Shown: piece after piece, positions 7,746 to 17,164 of the stretch | Layout of the letters: each line of letters begins with the position of its first letter | How positions within the stretch are numbered: the first letter of the stretch is position 1 | NCBI RefSeq assembly: GCF_000003605.2 | Contig: NW_003116946.1 | Span: 395,889-413,181 of the forward strand | Direction of reading: 5' to 3' | From: Saccoglossus kowalevskii | Lineage: Eukaryota; Hemichordata; Enteropneusta; Harrimaniidae | Length of the DNA: 17,293 nucleotides | Made by a program: the position numbers and the translations under genes | Notes under the pieces: model-generated | The model's input: only the letters and a program-made list of their open reading frames with translations | Told to the model about the DNA's origin: nothing | Databases searched by the model: none

Positions 7746-10700
7746 CTGTGGAAATAGATTAGAAATAAGATATTAATTAGTTTTGTGTACACTAATTTTG
7801 ACAGCAAGACTCTTAACCTTTTCACCACCTTGGCCGAATTTTTCTGCACTTTCTTCAATATTTTTGGAAAAGTAACCAAATTTTGGAGCCAAAATGAGTC
7901 AATTTCCAGTTTTTACTCAAAGAATTTGGCCATTTTTGTCCCAATCTTTGAAGGAAAGTGCAGATTATAAACTGAACTACTTTTTTAATTTTTCATGTTT
8001 GTGGCTCTTTTAGTCATTCCCGCTATCATGTACAAATTCACTTTTTTAGCTCCGCTGTCGACTTTGTCGAGCGGAGCTTATCATATGAGTGATTGTCCGT
8101 CGTTGTCAGTCGTCCGTGTCAATGTTTTACTTTTTCGACTTCTTCTTGAAAACTACAAGCCTGAATGCTTTGATACTTGGTGTATATGTACCTTGGGTAG
8201 ACCTCTCTTAGGTTTGTTCATTTCATGTCGATATCTTCAATTCTCTAATTTTGGTGAATATTTTTGTTTTCGACTTCTTGTTAAAAAGTTTAAGTCCGAT
8301 TGCTTTGATATTACATATATAGGTACTACATGTGGACCTCTCTCAGATTTGTTCATTTTGTGATGATATCTTCAATTCTCTAATTTTGGTGAATATTTCT
8401 CAGATTTGTTCATTTTGTGATGATATCTTCAATTCTTTAATTTTGGTGAATATTTTTGTCATTTTTGGTAAAAAGTGATATTTTCGACTTTTTGTTAAAA
8501 AGTGTAAGTCCGATTGCTTTGATATTACATATATAGGTACTACATGTGGACCTCTCTCATATTTGTTCATTTTGTGATATCTTCATTTCTCTAATTTTGG
8601 TGAATATTTTTGTAATTTTTGGTAAAAAGTGATATTTTCGACTTCTTGTTAAAAACCAAAAGTTCAATTACTTTTATATTACATATATAGATACTACATG
8701 TAGACCTTTCTCAGATTTGTTCATTTTGTGATGATATCTTCAATTCTCTAATTTTGGTGAATATTTTTGTCATTTTTGGTAGAAAGTGATATTTTCGACT
8801 TCTTGTTAAAAACTGTAAATCCGATTGCTTTGATACTATACATATTGTTCATTTTCTAATGATGTCTTCAGTTCTTTAATTGAAATGTGCATTGCTAACA
8901 GCGGAGCTATTTCAGCTGACAGGCTGCTTGTTTAGTGCTCTGACTGGACACTGTCTGGGAGCTTATTATGGGTTGGGTTCGTTGCAATTATCTAAGAAGT
9001 TCATGGCTTGGTTTTCCCTAAACTTAGTACACAGTTTACATATGCCCCAGATTTTTTTTTCAAATAGAAAATGGCCGACTGGCGATGATGTTTGATTCAG
9101 AAATAGCCTAAAAATCTCAATTTTATAGGTGTAGAACACCTGTTGGCATACTCAGGTCAAAATTGACCGACTGGTAGTTATTTTTGCTTATAACTTTATG
9201 ACAAAAATCTGTAATTTTCATCTTTTTCTTGCACATTTTGACTCAAATTCATGCAGTCCAAACTTGGTTCTCAGACAATTGTTTGCTAGCATCTGTGTTT
9301 GTGATATAATCCAATCCCAGATCCCATATGACAATTCCACATCATATATGACCAAATCAACTCCGACAATCATAAAGCCAGTTGCTAACAGCGAAGCTAT
9401 CTCAGCTGATAGGCTGCTTGTTTTAAGTTATTCTGACAACCAAATGAGTTAGCTTACTTCTTGTTTGACGTTCTCCAGTTCTGCAGTCCTCTCCATGATG
9501 GTTTGTTCAGCTGTTTTTAAATCACCTTGAAGTTTGCGAATGTTTGCCTTCAGTATGTAGTCCTCGTCTTGCGAGGTGAACTCCAACAATCTTAATAAAG
9601 AATTTAATAAAAAACTTTAACAATTTTGTTGGGTTTGTAGTTTTAATACCTTGCTGACAAGTCTTTATTAGCTTACATTACCGGGTATACTACAAATAAA
9701 TAGTTACACACATGCATGAATTGACAAATCTTATAGAAAAGTGCATACCTACTGCCCCGTCTTAATCTGGGTGTCAGCATAATTGAAAACAAGACACTAA
9801 TATTAATAAAAAACAAATACACATTGACTGCGGTGAAAAAAAGTTTCACCTATTGTTACTGTTCAGTGATTCATTGAAAGATGGCACAGTGCTACAAAGT
9901 GAAAGATATGATTACATATATAGGTCTATAGAGAGTACATGTCTTCACATGCATAAATGTAAGGTGAATTCAGAGATGATATTTTACATGAAGGTACCTT
10001 TGTCTTTGTGAAGCTGGCATGACATTGTCTGTATTAACACCAGAATTAGATAACTGTGTTTTGTTCATCTCAAGCTCTCTCTGTAAATTATCCAATTCCT
10101 TTAAAAAATAATAAAAATGTGTACTATCCTTTCACATGGCGTATGTACATGACTAAATTTCTTGACATTTGTCCTAGTTTACATTGCTGATTACAAGCAG
10201 AATGATGTGCAGAAAGATGGCTTACCTCGTCCAGTTGAATCAAATCAGATTCTTTACTATTGACCATGGCTTGTCTTCTATCCAAATACTTTTCAGCATC
10301 TTCAATCTAAAAGAAAATATTAACTTGAGTAGGAACCAAACATATAAGTTGGGTCATTACTTATCTCGTATCTCTGTTTTGAAGGCAGACTGTTTTGTGC
10401 CTTTTTTGAAAGTTACTGATTTATTTTAGTATGTAGTAGTACGACATAAATTTTGAAATAAGATCACTTGCATAACAACCCATTGCACAGATACATCTGA
10501 TAAAAATCAAGAGAATAATGATTGGTCTTGAATGCACACTAGCGACCGGTGCTAATTTAATTGACACATGTATGGAACTTATGTAGCGACAACTTGAAAA
10601 ATGCTGTCTTAACCAACCTCTTTTTGATATTCTTGACAATTTTGAAATCTTTTCTGTAATTCTTCTTCTAAACTAGTAAGTTCATCACATGCAGTGTGTA

Positions 10701-12271
10701 ATGTATCTAACTTTTCTTCATTGTTCATTGTAGCACCATGCCTGTGTAAAATTTTATCTTCCTGTTTGGCAATCTGGTACAAATACAAATATATTGAACA
10801 CATGAATTCATTTTTGTATAGTGAAAAATTATTTTTAATAGAAATATTCCATACAAAATATCCAAAAAGACTTTTCAGCGAAGTTAAAAGTATTTTACAG
10901 TATATTCATGACTTAATTAATGTTGACAAGCAGTCTCTATGTACCTAATACTAATTGACAGCAATGTGATAATAACAAAAATATAATGTTTTTATTGTTA
11001 CATCGTTATCGATTAAGCTTGTTTTAAATAATCAATATTTGTATGATTGTCGTCGTGCCATAATATTAGTCAAAAATTGCCTAAATCTTTAACATTTTAA
11101 ATTGCATTACAATTAAAGTGCATGACTGTTCTTTTTAAATACTGTGAGGCCATTTTGTCAAGATTTGTCAAGCACTAAATTGAAACTCCATAGAAGAGCT
11201 TTTTTTATTCTTAATGAATTTTTCTTTTTAATCATTTCATAAGAAAAATGGTTCATTGCAAATGCAGAATAGCTTATAATTTTCACCCCCCCCCCCCCAC
11301 GGTTTAAATGTTTAGCTTTTAAATATCTGATGAAGATACAATCTTATTTGTAACCAAGTCATGAACAATGTAAACAATGCTTATAATGGTTCAATAGGAA
11401 TATATTGAATTTTCAAGCTGACAATAAATTACAGACTCATTAATAACACAACAATGGCATTTTCTTTGTCTCCTTGTATTGCAGTTGTATGCAGGAATTT
11501 ACACTGCTATGAACACAATTGAAAACTGTCAACCAAGCAATAAAATAGTTCATGGCTACCACAGAGAATTTAATGAATCAAATATATTTGAACTTAAACT
11601 ATCCTAATTTGTGCTTCAAACCAAAAATACTTAAAGAAAAGTGTCTGATTTGTATTGACAACTCTTAAAGTTTTGTGAGATACTAGCGATGTGTAACAAG
11701 TGCTACTTTTGAAGCATTTCATTTTTTGTATCTGAAGCAAGTTGCATCAATGCTGAATATATAATTACTTATATTGAAAGCGTTTTAAAATAGAAGACTG
11801 AGAAGTATTGTCTGTCCTTGTGACATGAACACTATCGTCAACAAGCTCTAGTGGGAAATAACTGTATATTCTAATCTAATTGTGTAATCAATGAATCAAT
11901 TCTATATTCACCTGTACTTTATCATCTTCCATCATTTCATTTCCACCATCAGCTGTAGTTACAGATTCCTGCTCTACTTCAATACTTGATTTTAATTTTT
12001 CTGCCTTTCTCTTTTTTTTCTTGAGTTTGTTATTATTAATAACTCTGCTGCAGGCTTGATGCAGGCCATCCTCTCCCATTCTGCTAATTACTGGATCTAT
12101 AGCATCTTTGACATGGTCTGAAGTATTACCATTTTCCCTTTCCTTGTGTTTTTTCTTCTTTTTAATCTTTTTAGTGGGTTTCATTTCCTCATTATCATAT
12201 CCATTTACATAGTAAACAATATTTCCACGAATTTTCTCTTTTCCTTCTTCATCTTTTTTATGACTTTTCAT
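7383..12271 (-). CDS. Unidentified coiled-coil protein, 397 residues (6 exons)
   Basis: On the - strand, exons 12271-11912, 10773-10618, 10306-10226, 10098-9998, 9590-9458 and 7745-7383 join without a frame break into 397 residues plus TGA. Residues 1-120 are charged, with Lys clusters (KPTKKIKKKKKHKE, KLKKKKRKAEK) that could be nuclear-targeting or nucleic-acid binding. Residues about 121-300 show heptad-like spacing (ELTSLEEELQKRF, ELDNLQRELEMNK, LLELQLDRRKKEQKIKHLE), so a long coiled coil. Residues about 300-397 are Ser/Thr/Asn-rich, ending STCTIV, which fits both a class I PDZ ligand and a CaaX-type box. No membrane segment or enzyme motif is seen. Family unknown. A RASSF9/10-like protein is a weak idea (see findings). 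An ag lies directly before the ATG, so the first exon may really be internal. Confidence 0.7.
7843..7964. repeat. Short foldback repeat in intron
   Basis: tctgcactttcttcaa (7843-7858) pairs with ttgaaggaaagtgcaga (7948-7964) with one bulged base; the 10-bp core is perfect. The enclosed 89 nt is AT-rich. It may be a MITE remnant next to the larger elements. Confidence 0.65.
8048..8078. repeat. Terminal hairpin of element B1
   Basis: The stem is agctccgc with gcggagct and, inside it, tcgac with gtcga. It ends directly at the T run on the left. Confidence 0.9.
8110..8880. repeat. Tandem repeats of about 155 bp in B1
   Basis: The word gattgctttgata or a close variant recurs at 8163, 8298, 8512, about 8666 and 8823, and cttcaattctctaattttgg-like text recurs between them. 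The wider gap between the copies at 8298 and 8512 comes from a 57-bp internal duplication: ctcagatttgttcatttt starts at 8342 and again at 8399. Confidence 0.85.
8931..9425 (-). mobile_element. Helentron-like element B2, decayed, tandem with B1
   Basis: The right end (9382-9425) repeats the B1 end with few changes: gttgctaacagcgaagct then atctcagctgataggctg. The left end at 8931-8965 (tttagtgctctgac ... gggagcttat) looks like a decayed B1 hairpin and directly follows the B1 tail. The core differs from B1 and instead has the atggccgactggcg module (9071-9084) found in element A. It is therefore a head-to-tail neighbour with another core. The boundary call is good to a few bases. Confidence 0.55.
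9458..9590 (-). CDS. Coiled-coil gene, exon 5
   Basis: The acceptor is tctttattaag and the donor gaa/gtaagc. It completes the split Arg and adds 44 codons with LKANIRKLQGDLKTAEQTIM. It is less AT-rich than its neighbours. Confidence 0.7.
9591..9997 (-). other. Intron of the coiled-coil gene
   Basis: It lies between exons 4 and 5. I see no repeat or gene in it. Confidence 0.65.
9998..10098 (-). CDS. Coiled-coil gene, exon 4
   Basis: The acceptor is attttttaaag and the donor aaag/gtacct. It has 33 codons plus 2 nt, starting ELDNLQRELEMNKTQL. Confidence 0.68.
10226..10306 (-). CDS. Coiled-coil gene, exon 3
   Basis: The acceptor is ttttcttttag and the donor gag/gtaagc. It has 27 codons, IEDAEKYLDRRQAMVNSKES and on. 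Confidence 0.7.
10307..10617 (-). other. Intron of the coiled-coil gene
   Basis: It lies between exons 2 and 3. I see nothing further. Confidence 0.65.
10618..10773 (-). CDS. Coiled-coil gene, exon 2
   Basis: The acceptor is ttgtaccag and the donor gag/gttggt, which is weak after the GT. It has 52 codons starting IAKQEDKILHRHGATMNNEE, with a clear acidic coiled-coil run. Confidence 0.68.
10774..11911 (-). other. Long intron of the coiled-coil gene with poly-C tract
   Basis: It holds a run of 13 C at 11286-11298 and otherwise plain AT-rich sequence without exon-like signals that I can support. Confidence 0.6.
11912..12271 (-). CDS. Coiled-coil gene, first recognised exon
   Basis: It has 120 whole codons from ATG (12271-12269) to the donor cag/gtgaat. 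The upstream frame meets a stop at 12289-12287, but the sequence before ATG reads cacttaaag, a possible acceptor, so ATG could be an internal Met. Confidence 0.65.
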
Positions 12272-15200
12272 CTTTAAGTGATGCGTTTATGATTTTGAAG
12301 TCATCTTTAGTAGTTTTTTTACAATTACAAGCACAATTATTTTGTTTATTTATAATCTGAAATAAAGTGTGATGGGATTTAGTTAATCACTTTTAAAATG
12401 TAAAAAAAAAATGCCTGCACAATCACTTTGTTGTAAATTTGTTTTGTAAGTTTTCTGTCACTTTCTTTCAATTCAGTGTTTATTTTGAACAAAACAGATA
12501 GTTTCAATCAGGCATGAATGTGTTTTCTTTACAGAAATTTATGAAATATTTATGCCTGCATTTACGGTATGCATTAGCTAATTTTTTTGTTTAAATATAA
12601 CCACATAGACTTGACCCAATCTTACTGAAATATTGTTTTCGACACAATTACATGGGCAAAGTGACTAAACACAAGTCTAATGTGAAAATTAAACATTGAG
12701 TACGGTAGTCGCCTTTCCTTGAAATCGGTAACATGACCCTCGAAAACTATGATGCATAATGCACACTATTATGGAAAATGTTGCATAAAATAATGAGAGC
12801 CACAACCTCTCAAGATGGCGACATATTTAACATTTCGTCCAAGTCCTCTGTATTTTGCCATCTAATACCGCAATTCCTGAGGTGTACTGGATTTTAATAG
12901 ATGGCAACTTCTGGAGTCCTGAACGCAACCCTGCGGCCATCGACTCACAAGAGATTTAATTTACAATGTCAGTATATAGCATATATGCTATGCTTGAAAA
13001 TTCCACATTTTGGCACTAATGACACATAACATTTTGTTTATTAAAAATCATAGAAAAAATGATCGATAGTTTTACAGCTATTGTCTTTTCAATCAAAACT
13101 ATATTTTGAATTGGCAATAACAATGTAATAACACAAAATGTATATGGAGACTATGGTGAACACCAACTTGGGTATTTTCATGAAACCTATGGAAGGTGTC
13201 ACCTTTGACACTTGTGTAAAAAAGTGGAGGCCACTGATTGGATGGTACCTATGAGTATGTGTAGTGGCACAGGACTTGTTTGAACTGCATTGCTGTATGG
13301 AGTCCGCTGATATGCATATTATTGTGCAGTGACTAGTGTCATGAACTCTTATTCTATGCAGGCATTCGATGGTCTATTTTCAACTGTTATTTAAAATTTT
13401 TAAAACATTATAAATATTGTATATAAAAACCATTCATGCCTATATGAAATAGTCTACATGATAATGCCTTTATTTAAAATATTAAATATATATTCAACAT
13501 ATACGTTTGGAACTAGACTACTGTTAATGTGATAGTGCTGTCAAAATCAATCAGTTTGTTTAACAAGGATTTATGCAGTCATCAAAAAATGTTAAAAAAG
13601 TCATTAAAAAAATTAAAATTATATATATCAAAACATGTGCAACAAATGCAATATTCTTTCAAATTGCTATAATTATTTAAAAAACAAAATTCTCAAAGTG
13701 GAATTTTTAATGTTTACACCAGAATATATTATGTATATATTAACACTATGAGAATGCAGTGTACTTTTAATTTACCTAACAATTCTGATTTCACAAGGGG
13801 AGACTGATAGTCACTGCATTATGGACAATTTATGCACAAATGTCTGTCTGTATTCACTTCAATTGAACTTTTCATTTATTTATTTCAAAAATTCTGTAAA
13901 GCATATACTTCAAGTGTTCATGGATTAACAATGAATGGTGATTTTATCATGGCGTTTTTTAAACCTAATATAGCTGAATGAAATTAGAGGCCTTTTTGCT
14001 GCCGGCTGTGTTGACAGAATAATAAACAAAGGAAACTGCTGTGGGCAGTTACTTTAAGGAGCCCAGTACAAACAAGTTTATAGTAAATTCATTATTTGTT
14101 ATGCTGAACTAAGCTACCTGTTTTATAGTATACAGCTTGGCAAACAAGCATTTTCAAAACTTGGGTCAACTGAAAACTACTGTATGAAAAGTTTAGAGGG
14201 AATGTAATAAAGCTATTAATATTATGATACCGACCTTTTATAATTGGGTGTCATGGCATACAGGTTACCAACACTGGCTTATTTTATAGACTGGTACAAT
14301 AATAGTAATAAGTACCTGTGAATTAAGTTAATTACTCCCCTACAGTCAGATTCGTGTTGTGCCTTTCATATTGTTTGTAATTGTTGTGTGTGATTCAAAC
14401 AAACACCATGGCTACATTGCTCCTACATGTGTACTCTATAGCTATGTTTTACTGTACTGAATGCAACACGTTTCTTGTTATTATGTAAGTATGCCAGGAT
14501 AATGACACCAAAACATTCTGTACGTGTCTAGAGTTACAAGAGATAAATTGCACAATATTGAAAAATCATTGATCAAGTGAAACTGAAAATTAGTAACAAT
14601 TGTATGAGATTCTATTGTAACATGCTTACCTTTCATCAAGCAGATTTCACAATGTTGCAGTGTGTATGATGCTATTGTTCTGATAATACACACTTGTGGA
14701 TTCATCTCACATCAACAGGTGTATGTACTCATATCTATATTTACATACTCGCGCTCTCACTGATGAAATTGGTCAACACTCATGCAACCTTGTGTAACAT
14801 GGTTATATGCTTCGGTACCCAACAAGAACAGTGAACACATTAAATATCCTGAATACATGTACTATTGAAAGCAAGATTGAGCAAACAATGTAATGTAAAT
14901 ACGTGGAAGATTTTCTTTCTCATTCAAATGAGCAATTGAGGTGAACAACTTTGATACAGATGTAAATATCGCTTGTTTTCCTAACAATAGAAAATCACCT
15001 CATTGTTTGGGTGGACTTGTGCCAGTAGTAGAAGCCATCACCATGGAAATGAATGACCTCTGATCTTAAGAGAAATCACCACAGAGAAAGATTTCAATCT
15101 TGGATTATAGACCCTATAAGGTTTGTGATTACCAAGCTGAGCAATACATTATCTAGCTTTTGAATTACCCACTAAAACTACATGTTTGAATATCGTATCA

Positions 15201-15391
15201 AGATCAATATTTATATATTTGGGAGGTACATATTAATTACTTTTCCAGTCGTTTGATTGGAGCATGAACAAAATCTGTAGCTATATCACATGCTTTACAC
15301 AATTAAAGAGCAGGACTCGATAGAGGGCTAAGCGTCCAAGTTAGGTTCGGAAAATAGCACCCTCCAGGTGCCAACCTGAGGGGTCAAGTAT
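12272..15391. other. Intergenic or upstream region, no confident gene
   Basis: It includes the presumed 5' flank of the coiled-coil gene and repeat copy 2 (12590-13084). A short hairpin aactgc..gcagtt lies near 14034-14050. The open frame of 43 codons around 14937-15063 and the - strand one at 14481-14705 have no family resemblance. An unrecognised upstream exon of the coiled-coil gene could lie here. Confidence 0.5.
12590..13084 (-). repeat. Dispersed repeat, copy 2 (inverted)
   Basis: The reverse complement aligns over its length with 3154-3622; the 19-mer acgcaaccctgcggccatc (12923-12941) is the perfect complement of 3303-3321. A 14-bp palindrome tagcatatatgcta sits at 12977-12990. The outer limits are approximate. 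Confidence 0.75.
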
Positions 15392-15796
15392 CCCCTATCT
15401 CCAGTTCTATTTTTTTTCATCACTTGGTAGTGATGGAAGGCAGGTGAGGGTAAGGTAAATATGACTTCACTATGTAACATTTCAAATTATCCCTGAGGGA
15501 AATTTGTATAGTCTACTAGTTCATTTATACTATACCTTACCTAAATCCATTGGATTAACTCATTTGGCAGCATACCCAGGTGGTGTGTGATCTGCCGGGG
15601 ATTCAAGCCATTAGTGCCAAGCAAACTTAAAATGGCTAACTCTGAATAAAACATGAGCTACATAATTGTATTGAACTGGAATAGTAGTCTCTTTAAAATA
15701 TGTATAATGGGATGTAGTTGGATTGAAACATAAATGGTAGTAGTGTCGATTTGAAGTAAAATGCTGAGCACAAAAAAAATATTTTCACTTATTTGA

Positions 15797-16012
15797 TTTA
15801 TAACAAGTCGTTGTGATCTGACATATCAATTTGATGCTGATGAAGTCATTGAGATTAGATTGAAACCATTAATAGGAGATGGATTTGTAAAAAATTATGA
15901 TTTAGTGCTTTTACACGAGAATTGGACATTGGGCAGTCATATTGAATCAAATTACAAAAATAATGTTCATGTTTATGTATCTATTGGTATACTGCCTTTG
16001 TACAAAATTTAA
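15797..16012 (+). CDS. Unassigned open frame, possible exon or relic
   Basis: This is an open stretch of 71 codons ending TAA, with no start codon at its head. A possible acceptor (ttataacaag) ends at 15807. The inner part (FDADEVIEIRLKPLIGDG, then FVKNYDLVLLHENWTLG) has a protein-like mix of hydrophobic and charged residues. I recognise no family. The second half overlaps nothing known. In AT-rich DNA a stretch this long can occur by chance, so confidence is low. Confidence 0.22.
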   Translation, partial: FITSRCDLTYQFDADEVIEIRLKPLIGDGFVKNYDLVLLHENWTLGSHIESNYKNNVHVYVSIGILPLYKI

Positions 16013-16053
16013 ATAGAAATGTTAATTGCATTCATGGGAAAGTAGGCATGGGT

Positions 16054-16122
16054 ATCATGAAAAACAAAATGGCCACCAGTCAGCCATATTAGTTTGAATC
16101 ACAGAAAAAATATGACATGCAA
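16054..16122 (-). repeat. Fragment of the element A core module
   Basis: The reverse complement reads gttgcatgtcat, a T-rich run, then atatggctgactggtggcca and ttttgttttt, closely following 5911-5977 in element A. It is an isolated piece without the element's ends. Confidence 0.6.
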
Positions 16123-16477
16123 CTATAACCCAATACCAGTACTGTTGACTAAGACTTTAATTATAGAGAGATTTAAACACAAAATATTATTACTGCTATA
16201 TGCTCGCATGTAAAAACCTAAATACTAGAAAAACAAATTCTTTAACCGAGAGTAAGTTGGGGAAATGTGTTTTTGGAAATTGTGAACTAAGACTGAAAAT
16301 TTCCACTGAATAACCAAGCATTATTTTTTTCTCTGCGGCACTGTTTTTCTCCTGCAAACTGACCGCATACGCGCTGGCTAACAGGGCCCATATAGGTTTG
16401 TTAATGAAAACATTCTGTGTCTTTTAAAATCTTGCGGCTGAAACAATTCTATCATGACACCCACCAATAATGGTGAG

Positions 16478-16500
16478 CCCCCCCCCCCCCCAAAAAAAAA
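16478..16500. repeat. C14-A9 homopolymer junction
   Basis: Fourteen C (16478-16491) are followed directly by nine A (16492-16500). Confidence 0.9.
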
Positions 16501-16573
16501 CAACATAGAGGTGGCACTTCATCACTGTGTGGGGCCCATGGCCATGTGACGACTGCGCATCTTCATCGGTTCT

Positions 16574-16751
16574 TCAACCAGATTTTTGACCCTCTTGTTT
16601 TTCCAGAAGGATAATCTTAAACACAGCCTCACACTTGACTAAAGGAAAGGGCATTCCCAATGAAGGCTCTTTTCGGGTCAATCAACAGCATCTGCGGTTC
16701 CTGGTAATCACCAGGTCTCCAGCGGGTGTCATCTATTAAAATGCAGTTTTG
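16574..16751 (-). pseudogene. Coding-like relic, frame-shifted, family unknown
   Basis: On the - strand, 16751-16632 is open for 40 codons, including DDTRWRPGDYQEPQMLLIDP and then KRAFIGNALSFSQ. After its stop, a frame one base over continues CEAVFKIILLEKQEGQKSG to a stop at 16574. The composition is protein-like and the GC content is raised. It could be a decayed transposon gene, or an exon with donor gt/gtgagg near 16633. No family is recognised. Confidence 0.3.
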
Positions 16752-17047
16752 TCAAGTGAACCTTGTGGAACTATGTACAAGATAACCTATGAAGTATGTG
16801 CACCAACACGCTCTTGCTAAAAGTTTGTTTTTAATGGCCTACTTTTTACATCAGTTTTCATTAGTCTAGGGGAAGAATAGAACTGGAGATAGGGGCACTG
16901 GAATCCCCATGTGATGATTGTATCAACAGAGTTGATGCAATGCTGTCACATTTGGTAAAGTATGACTGAATGTAATAAAATATATCTCAAGACAATACAT
17001 CTTTTTTAAATTATAGTAAACTTTTTTTTTTTGTATTTAAAACATTT

Positions 17048-17053
17048 TTTATT
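17048..17053 (-). terminator. Poly(A) signal of the LINE
   Basis: AATAAA lies about 15 nt before the A tract. Confidence 0.65.
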
Positions 17054-17164
17054 GAGTCAATTTACATAAGCACTTTACGTAGTTACAAATGTACATGTAT
17101 GTGTACCAAAAAAAATTACATTGCACAACAAGTACAAAGTCTTCACAAAAATATTACAATTTTT

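Larger units (their letters stand above)
8042..8930 (-). mobile_element. Helentron-like non-autonomous element B1
   Basis: The left end, ttttttagctccgctgt, enters a hairpin (8048-8078). The right end carries acagcggagct (8898-8908), a perfect 11-bp inverted match to agctccgctgt (8048-8058), followed by a tail atttcagctgacaggctg. On the - strand this is a 5' subterminal repeat inverted against a 3' hairpin ending in CTAAAA, the same plan as element A with different sequence. The core is a set of about 155-bp tandem units. It lies in the last intron of the coiled-coil gene. The small open frames in it look like repeat sequence, not genes. Confidence 0.62.
15392..16895. repeat. 20-bp perfect inverted repeat bracketing 1.5 kb
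   Basis: cccctatctccagttctatt at 15392-15411 is exactly complementary to 16876-16895. Both arms sit in blocks richer in GC than their surroundings. The arms may be ends of a DNA transposon or two inverted fragments of one repeat; I saw no target duplication. Confidence 0.55.

Noticed and set aside
7785-8363. Two + strand open frames of 61 and 122 codons
   Set aside because: They lie in the foldback and in the tandem repeats of element B1, and the second repeats itself with the 155-bp unit.
15595-15615. B-box-like ggggattcaagcc, as in a tRNA or SINE
   Set aside because: The key first G is out of place and I find no matching A box or cloverleaf.
16568-16587. KIWLKNR-like text on the - strand, like a homeodomain helix
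   Set aside because: It needs a frame change on each side and has no homeodomain residues upstream.
16757-16771. VPQGS on the - strand, like a reverse transcriptase motif
   Set aside because: The neighbouring residues do not continue the motif and a stop follows soon; likely chance.
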